64,000 nucleotides of DNA from Lustribacter sp965277075 (GTDB lineage Bacteria > Vulcanimicrobiota > Vulcanimicrobiia > Vulcanimicrobiales > Vulcanimicrobiaceae): positions 1,116,001 to 1,180,000 of the forward strand of contig OZ255707.1 in the NCBI GenBank assembly GCA_965277075.1, given 5' to 3'. The notes beneath the pieces are model-generated. The model was given only the letters and a program-made list of their open reading frames with translations, ran no database searches and was not told where the DNA came from. A program made the translations under genes and the position numbers. This document shows positions 60,153 to 64,000 of this stretch, piece by piece; the first letter of the stretch is position 1; each line of letters opens with the position of its first letter.

Positions 60153-61235
60153 TCAGGCGTGCGCGGCGCGCGGCATCGCGGCGAGCGACGTCGCCGCTTC
60201 GATCTGTTCGCGCGCAAGGGCACGAAAGCGCCGGCGCAACTGCGTGATCCCGATATCGTGCTGATAGAGAATCTCGTGCTCGCGAGCGTCGTCGGCCATC
60301 CCCTCGAGAACGAGCCGATCTTGCTCGAGCACGGCGTAGTGTCGTGCCTCGAGCCGTTCGCGGTAAAGAAAGCGCCACAGGTCGCGTTCCCAACCGCTGA
60401 CCTTGCGCAAACGCCAAAAGAAGATTTGCGATTCCCGCCGGCCGATCGGCGTCACGAATCCGATGACGCGAAACGGGCCGCCCGGCCCGTCTTTCGCCGG
60501 GTACGGAATGTCGAGACGCATCCAAAATGCGCCGCTGTCGCCGAATTCCGTCCAGTCGAAGGCAACGTTCTTTTGCAGCGTGCGCGAGATACGGAAACCC
60601 TCGGCCGTCTCGGTGATCTCCATGAGATCGTCCTTCGCGCCGACCTCCATCGTATGCGAGTTGCCGTGCAAGTACGGGCCGTGCATCGGGTCGATGACGT
60701 TCTCGATCGCGTAGCGGTAGTTCGTTTGCCACGTCGTCTCGCACAGGAAGTTGGACCACGCCGGATCGTTGAACTCGGGCGGCGGTGTGAACGCCGACGC
60801 CGGCTCGCCGGCGGGTGTCGGAAAATACGCGAAGATTGCACCGGCCAGCTCCGCCGTCGCGTAGGTGCGGACGGCAAGGCGCCCTTCGATCGGGCATCCC
60901 GGCAACGCCGGAACCGATGCGATGCGGCCGTCCGCGTCGATGCGAATGCCGTGATACGGACATCCGATCGTCGCTTCGACGACGCGTCCTTGCGAGAGAC
61001 GCGCGCCGCGATGCGGGCAGCGATCCTCTTGCGCATGTATTGCGCCGTGCGGGTCGCGCCACAACACGATGCGCTCCCCGAGACGTTCGATTGCGACCGG
61101 TGCCTCGCCGACGTTCGCCGATCCGGTGAGGGCGTACCAACGCCCGCGGAATCCTTCGTCGGCGATCTGCTCTTCGAGCGCTGCGCGCGTCGCGGTGACC
61201 GGTTCACCGCCGGCGATCGCGAAAATGGTGCGCAT
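60153..61235 (-). CDS. Rieske-type aromatic-ring oxygenase, alpha subunit
   Basis: The 360-residue protein has the Rieske 2Fe-2S motif (Cys73, His75, Cys92, His95 in CPHRGA and GCPYHG) and the mononuclear iron triad in NVIDPMHGPYLHGNSH (Asp182, His185, His190). It belongs to the single-component-terminal-oxygenase group (vanillate, phthalate or carbazole-type) that needs a separate reductase. No reductase gene is in the window. ATG 61235 is five bases after the small HTH-like gene stop. It performs hydroxylation or demethylation on an aromatic ring; the substrate is unknown. Confidence 0.92.
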   Translation of the reverse strand: MRTIFAIAGGEPVTATRAALEEQIADEGFRGRWYALTGSANVGEAPVAIERLGERIVLWRDPHGAIHAQEDRCPHRGARLSQGRVVEATIGCPYHGIRIDADGRIASVPALPGCPIEGRLAVRTYATAELAGAIFAYFPTPAGEPASAFTPPPEFNDPAWSNFLCETTWQTNYRYAIENVIDPMHGPYLHGNSHTMEVGAKDDLMEITETAEGFRISRTLQKNVAFDWTEFGDSGAFWMRLDIPYPAKDGPGGPFRVIGFVTPIGRRESQIFFWRLRKVSGWERDLWRFLYRERLEARHYAVLEQDRLVLEGMADDAREHEILYQHDIGITQLRRRFRALAREQIEAATSLAAMPRAAHA

Positions 61236-61240
61236 CGAGT

Positions 61241-61480
61241 TCACGCGTTCGCCAACACGGCGAGTTCGGTGGTCAACCGCTCGGCGGTCCATTTCTCTTC
61301 GTTCGCAGCGGCACGAACGTTGAGCGCCGCGACGATTCCGGGGACATCGTACGTTCCGTCGGCCATCACCGCTTCGAGATCGTCGGCCAGCGCCGAGGCC
61401 GCGCTCGAGTACGGGGTTTCGGGCGCCGTTTGACGGGACGGATCGCGCATCGCTGCCGACGTCGTTTCCGCATTCTGCAT
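61241..61480 (-). CDS. Small protein, similar to recombinase-like helix-turn-helix proteins found beside Rieske genes
   Basis: The 79-residue protein has a disordered N-terminus and then a compact helical C-terminus (LADDLEAVMADGTYDVPGIV, then NEEKWTAERLTTELAVL) that fits the recombinase-like HTH domain. Small proteins of this type are often next to Rieske oxygenase genes. It has no integrase domain. It is between the aldolase (35 bp) and the Rieske gene (5 bp). It may be an accessory factor rather than a DNA-binding recombinase. Confidence 0.62.
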   Translation of the reverse strand: MQNAETTSAAMRDPSRQTAPETPYSSAASALADDLEAVMADGTYDVPGIVAALNVRAAANEEKWTAERLTTELAVLANA

Positions 61481-61515
61481 CGCGCGCCTTCCAAAGGCCG
61501 GTTGCGTCGTCGCGA

Positions 61516-62247
61516 CTACTGTGATACGCCGGCGCGCTTGCACCAGTATTCCCAGCCGCGCTGATAGGCGGGCGCTTCCGGCTGCACCGGACCGACGACG
61601 TCGATTTCCGCCGGCGTGATCGCACGAACGCGGCCGCCGCCCAGCAGTCGCGCAGTCGTCAGAATGCGCGCGTTCTTCGGCAGGTAGACGGAGATCGTCA
61701 CCGCTTCCATAAGCGACGCTGCGACCGCCGCGAAACCGTGGCCGCGCATCAAAACGATCGTGTTGCCGGCCAGTCGCGCGGCGAGATCTGCGCCCTGCGC
61801 CGCGTCGGTGACGAGCAAGTTCGTATCGCCGAATTTCTCTCTGATCTCCCACACGGGAAGCGTCGAGCCCATGCGCGCCGATTGATGGAACACCGGTTCA
61901 AGCGGAACGTCGATGATCGAATACGGAATGACGTCTTCCGCATGCGAGTGCACGACCGAGTTGACGTCCGGCCGTGCCGCGTAGATCGAGCCGTGAATGA
62001 AACGCTCGAGGTACGCGGGCCGCGGATCGTCCCCGACGACCGTGCCGTCGAGCGTGAACGTCATCAGATCGTCGACGGTGACGAGCTCGGGACTGCGCGA
62101 GCGCGAAAGTAAAAATTGATCGGGACGATCCGGATGCCGCATGCTGACGTGCCCGTATCCGTCGACCACGTTTTCGCGGGCGAGAATCCGGTTCGCCGAC
62201 ATCACGTCGTATTTTGCTTTGTCCAAGCGTTGCGCCGTGGAGATCAT
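61516..62247 (-). CDS. Class II aldolase/adducin family protein, first gene of the operon
   Basis: The 243-residue protein has the VVHSHAEDV zinc motif and MRGHGFAAVAA, with ARENVVDGYGHVSMRHPDRP near the N-terminus. It resembles hydroxy-acid decarboxylases or aldolases of aromatic-catabolic clusters. It heads the reverse-strand operon that runs to 55055, and it is divergent from the LivK gene at 62296 with 48 bp between the starts, so one compact regulatory region serves both. Confidence 0.88.
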   Translation of the reverse strand: MISTAQRLDKAKYDVMSANRILARENVVDGYGHVSMRHPDRPDQFLLSRSRSPELVTVDDLMTFTLDGTVVGDDPRPAYLERFIHGSIYAARPDVNSVVHSHAEDVIPYSIIDVPLEPVFHQSARMGSTLPVWEIREKFGDTNLLVTDAAQGADLAARLAGNTIVLMRGHGFAAVAASLMEAVTISVYLPKNARILTTARLLGGGRVRAITPAEIDVVGPVQPEAPAYQRGWEYWCKRAGVSQ

Positions 62248-62295
62248 GTGGTAGCATTCACCTCAACTGCGAAAGAAATCTCTTGTAGGAGACAC

Positions 62296-63486
62296 ATGAA
62301 TCGCTCGCGCCTTGCATCGATCGGACTCGCCGTCACCTTCTTCATCGCATGGTGTTCGCCGCTGGCGGCGGCCGAGCCGTTCACCATTCCGGTCGTGCTG
62401 CCGCTGACCGGCGGCTTCGCGTTTTCGGGCAACGCCGCCAAGTCGTCCCTCGCTGCGATGGAATCGCTCGTCAACAAAGAGGGCGGGATCCGCGGACAAA
62501 CCCTCAAGTTTGCTTTTCTCGACGACCAGAGTTCTCCCCAAACCGCGGTGCAGGTTACGCAAGCGGTGCTCGGCGGCAAACCGCAAGTCGTCATCGGCTC
62601 GGAGTTTGCCGCGCTGTGCCTCGCAATGGAGCCGCTCACCCGCGGCAAGACCGTTCAGTATTGCGGGTCGCCCGGCGTTCATCCGCCGTACGGCGCCGAC
62701 TTGTTTTCGGCCAGCATTTCGACATACGGCATGGCGAGCGCGATGCTGCACTTCATGCGAGATAAGGGCTGGAAAAAAATCGCAACGATCACGTCGACCG
62801 ACGCGAGCGGACAAGACGCCGAAAATCAGCTCAAGACGGTCGTCGCCCTTCCGGAAAACGTCGCGCGAGGGCTGACGATCGTCGACGGCGAGCACTTCAA
62901 TCCGACCGACCAGAGCGTCGCGGCGCAAATGCAGCGGATTCGCGCGGCGAATCCTGATTGCATCGTCATGTGGACGTCCGGTCAGCCGTTCGGAACGGTA
63001 ACACACGCGTACACCGATGCCGGCTTGACGATCCCGGCGTTCACAACGAACGCCAACATGAGTTATTCGTTCATGAAACAGTTTGCCGGCTTTCTGCCGA
63101 AAGATCTCTACTTTCCGGGTCTCGCGTATCTGGCCGGTCCCGCGCCGGCCGAAGCGTCGCCGCGCGCACGCGTCGCCATCAAGCGCTTCTACGACGGCAT
63201 GAAAGCGGCCAACGCAACCGTCGAGTTTTCCGCCGGTATCATCTGGGATCCGGCGGCGATCGTCGTTGATGCGTATCGCAAACTCGGGACGTCGGCGACG
63301 TACGATCAGATTCGCGGCTACGTGCTCGGACTGACCGATTACGCCGGCATCAGCGGAACCTACGATTTCACCGACAAAGGCGCCGGCGCGCAGCGCGGGC
63401 TCACCGCGAAGGATGTACTCGTCATGCGCTGGGACGAAAGCCGAACCGTCTGGACACCGACGAGCAAAATGGGCGGGGGAATCTAA
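62296..63486 (+). CDS. LivK-type solute-binding protein
   Basis: The 396-residue product starts at ATG 62296 behind TAGGAGA. It has a signal peptide (MNRSRLASIGLAVTFFIAWCSPLAAA) and a type I binding fold: PVVLPLTGGFAFSGNAAKSS, FAFLDDQSSPQTAVQV, WKKIATITSTDASGQD. The phrases TSTDASGQD and VLPLTGG are shared with the protein at 18816, so they are paralogues. It ends immediately before a Rieske oxygenase start (stop 63484-63486, ATG 63487), so the pair is co-transcribed: capture, then ring oxidation. Confidence 0.9.
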   Translation: MNRSRLASIGLAVTFFIAWCSPLAAAEPFTIPVVLPLTGGFAFSGNAAKSSLAAMESLVNKEGGIRGQTLKFAFLDDQSSPQTAVQVTQAVLGGKPQVVIGSEFAALCLAMEPLTRGKTVQYCGSPGVHPPYGADLFSASISTYGMASAMLHFMRDKGWKKIATITSTDASGQDAENQLKTVVALPENVARGLTIVDGEHFNPTDQSVAAQMQRIRAANPDCIVMWTSGQPFGTVTHAYTDAGLTIPAFTTNANMSYSFMKQFAGFLPKDLYFPGLAYLAGPAPAEASPRARVAIKRFYDGMKAANATVEFSAGIIWDPAAIVVDAYRKLGTSATYDQIRGYVLGLTDYAGISGTYDFTDKGAGAQRGLTAKDVLVMRWDESRTVWTPTSKMGGGI

Positions 63487-64000
63487 ATGCTGACACAAGC
63501 CGAAAACGAGCGTTTGAGCCGGGTTGGTCCGGGGACGCCGGGCGGCGAGCTCTTACGCCGCTATTGGCATCCCATCGGGGGTGCGAGCGAGATGCGCGAC
63601 CGCTACACCAAGCGCGTCCGTTTACTCGCTGAAGATCTCGTCTTGTTCAAAGATCGCGGCGGACGCTTTGGTCTCGTCGCGGAGCAATGTCCGCACCGTC
63701 GCGCGTCGCTCGCGTACGGCATTCCGGAAATCGACGGCATCCGTTGTCCGTATCACGGCTGGAAGTTCGATGCGCTGGGTCACTGCATCGAACAGCCGAA
63801 CGAGCCCGCCGGCAGCAGCTTCAAAGACAAGGTCTCGACCGCCGCATATCCGGTCCAAGAACTCGGTGGATTGCTCTGGGCCTATTTGGGCCCGCTCCCG
63901 GCGCCGCTGATTCCACGTCTCGACGGCTTCGTCGTTCCGGGCACGATTCGCATGCTCGGCAAGGCCGTGCTGCCGTGTAATTGGCTCCAGATCATGGAGA
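63487..64000 (+). CDS. Rieske-type aromatic-ring oxygenase, alpha subunit (3' end beyond the window)
   Basis: From ATG 63487 the frame stays open to the window edge (171 codons). It reads LTQAENERLSRVGPGTPGGE at the N-terminus and carries the Rieske motif, with Cys68 and His70 in EQCPHRRAS and Cys87 and His90 in IRCPYHGWK. It is of the phthalate/vanillate (two-domain) type. It begins directly after the LivK stop, with no gap. It differs from the Rieske protein at 60153. The mononuclear-iron domain lies outside the window. Confidence 0.9.
   Translation, partial: MLTQAENERLSRVGPGTPGGELLRRYWHPIGGASEMRDRYTKRVRLLAEDLVLFKDRGGRFGLVAEQCPHRRASLAYGIPEIDGIRCPYHGWKFDALGHCIEQPNEPAGSSFKDKVSTAAYPVQELGGLLWAYLGPLPAPLIPRLDGFVVPGTIRMLGKAVLPCNWLQIME

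Noticed and set aside
1..64000. tRNA, rRNA and insertion sequences
   Set aside because: I looked for them and saw no cloverleaf-type sequence, rRNA-like stretch or transposase frame. A covariance-model search could still find a small RNA gene that reading by eye would miss.

Overview
The window is high-GC, densely packed bacterial DNA with short intergenic gaps, many four-base stop/start overlaps (ATGA, GTGA) and frequent GTG or TTG starts. A porin that joins an N-terminal S-layer homology domain and a coiled coil to an outer-membrane beta barrel (49177-51276), hopanoid genes of the HpnI and HpnJ type, and small secreted SPAP-type peptides suggest a diderm from a poorly cultured lineage. Candidatus Eremiobacterota (WPS-2) is my best guess. 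It is an inference, because no rRNA, tRNA or universal marker gene is present. I saw no CRISPR array, transposase or phage gene, and no gene-free stretch longer than 300 bases.

Layout. 1-10 kb: a truncated secreted S10 peptidase, a GH130/HAD-like/Crp operon, two tiny reading frames, a thioredoxin-like protein, a metallophosphoesterase, phosphoglucomutase, an esterase and the first of many solute-binding proteins. 10-16.4 kb: a lipid module with HpnI, an MFS carrier, a PlsC-like acyltransferase, and an operon of HpnJ, a ferritin-like di-iron protein and a DUF423 protein. 16.4-22.6 kb: two Pht5-like decarboxylase/binding-protein-fold genes, two LivK-type binding proteins and a MetE-like protein. 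22.6-29.6 kb: a PoxB-like ThDP enzyme, PurU, an S41 protease, a glycosyltransferase and a DUF2079 membrane protein that runs into a broken LysR gene. 29.9-40.1 kb: UbiD, binding proteins, class II aldolase, an antiporter, a PEP mutase/isocitrate lyase-type lyase, an Asp/Glu-racemase-fold protein, an FAD monooxygenase and a cupin.

40.1-47.6 kb is a seven-gene operon with a good promoter, a possible operator and a mini leader ORF. It encodes an alpha/beta-hydrolase fused to an aspartate-dehydrogenase-like domain, an IclR regulator, a VOC extradiol dioxygenase, a complete Rbs-type ABC importer and an SDR. It is the best candidate here for an undescribed catabolic system: uptake, ring cleavage, then hydrolysis and reduction or amination. 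47.6-52.6 kb carries envelope proteins and a LigB-type dioxygenase. 52.6-54.07 kb is a small graveyard (truncated IclR, internally deleted MmgE/PrpD) bounded by an imperfect direct repeat. 54.1-62.2 kb holds a binding protein and then a tight seven-gene reverse-strand operon: class II aldolase, small HTH-like protein, Rieske oxygenase, atypical SDR, ThDP enzyme, binding protein, ThDP enzyme. The window ends with a LivK-type protein and a second Rieske oxygenase cut by the edge.

Overall this looks like an accessory catabolic region for aromatic or carboxylated aromatic compounds. Its signature is at least eight exported solute-binding proteins lacking adjacent permease or ATPase genes, against one complete ABC importer. 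It shows signs of rearrangement: a 50-bp two-hairpin repeat that supplies the stop codon of two unrelated genes, three broken regulator or enzyme genes, and two genes that seem to start on ATA and CTG codons overlapping the previous stop.
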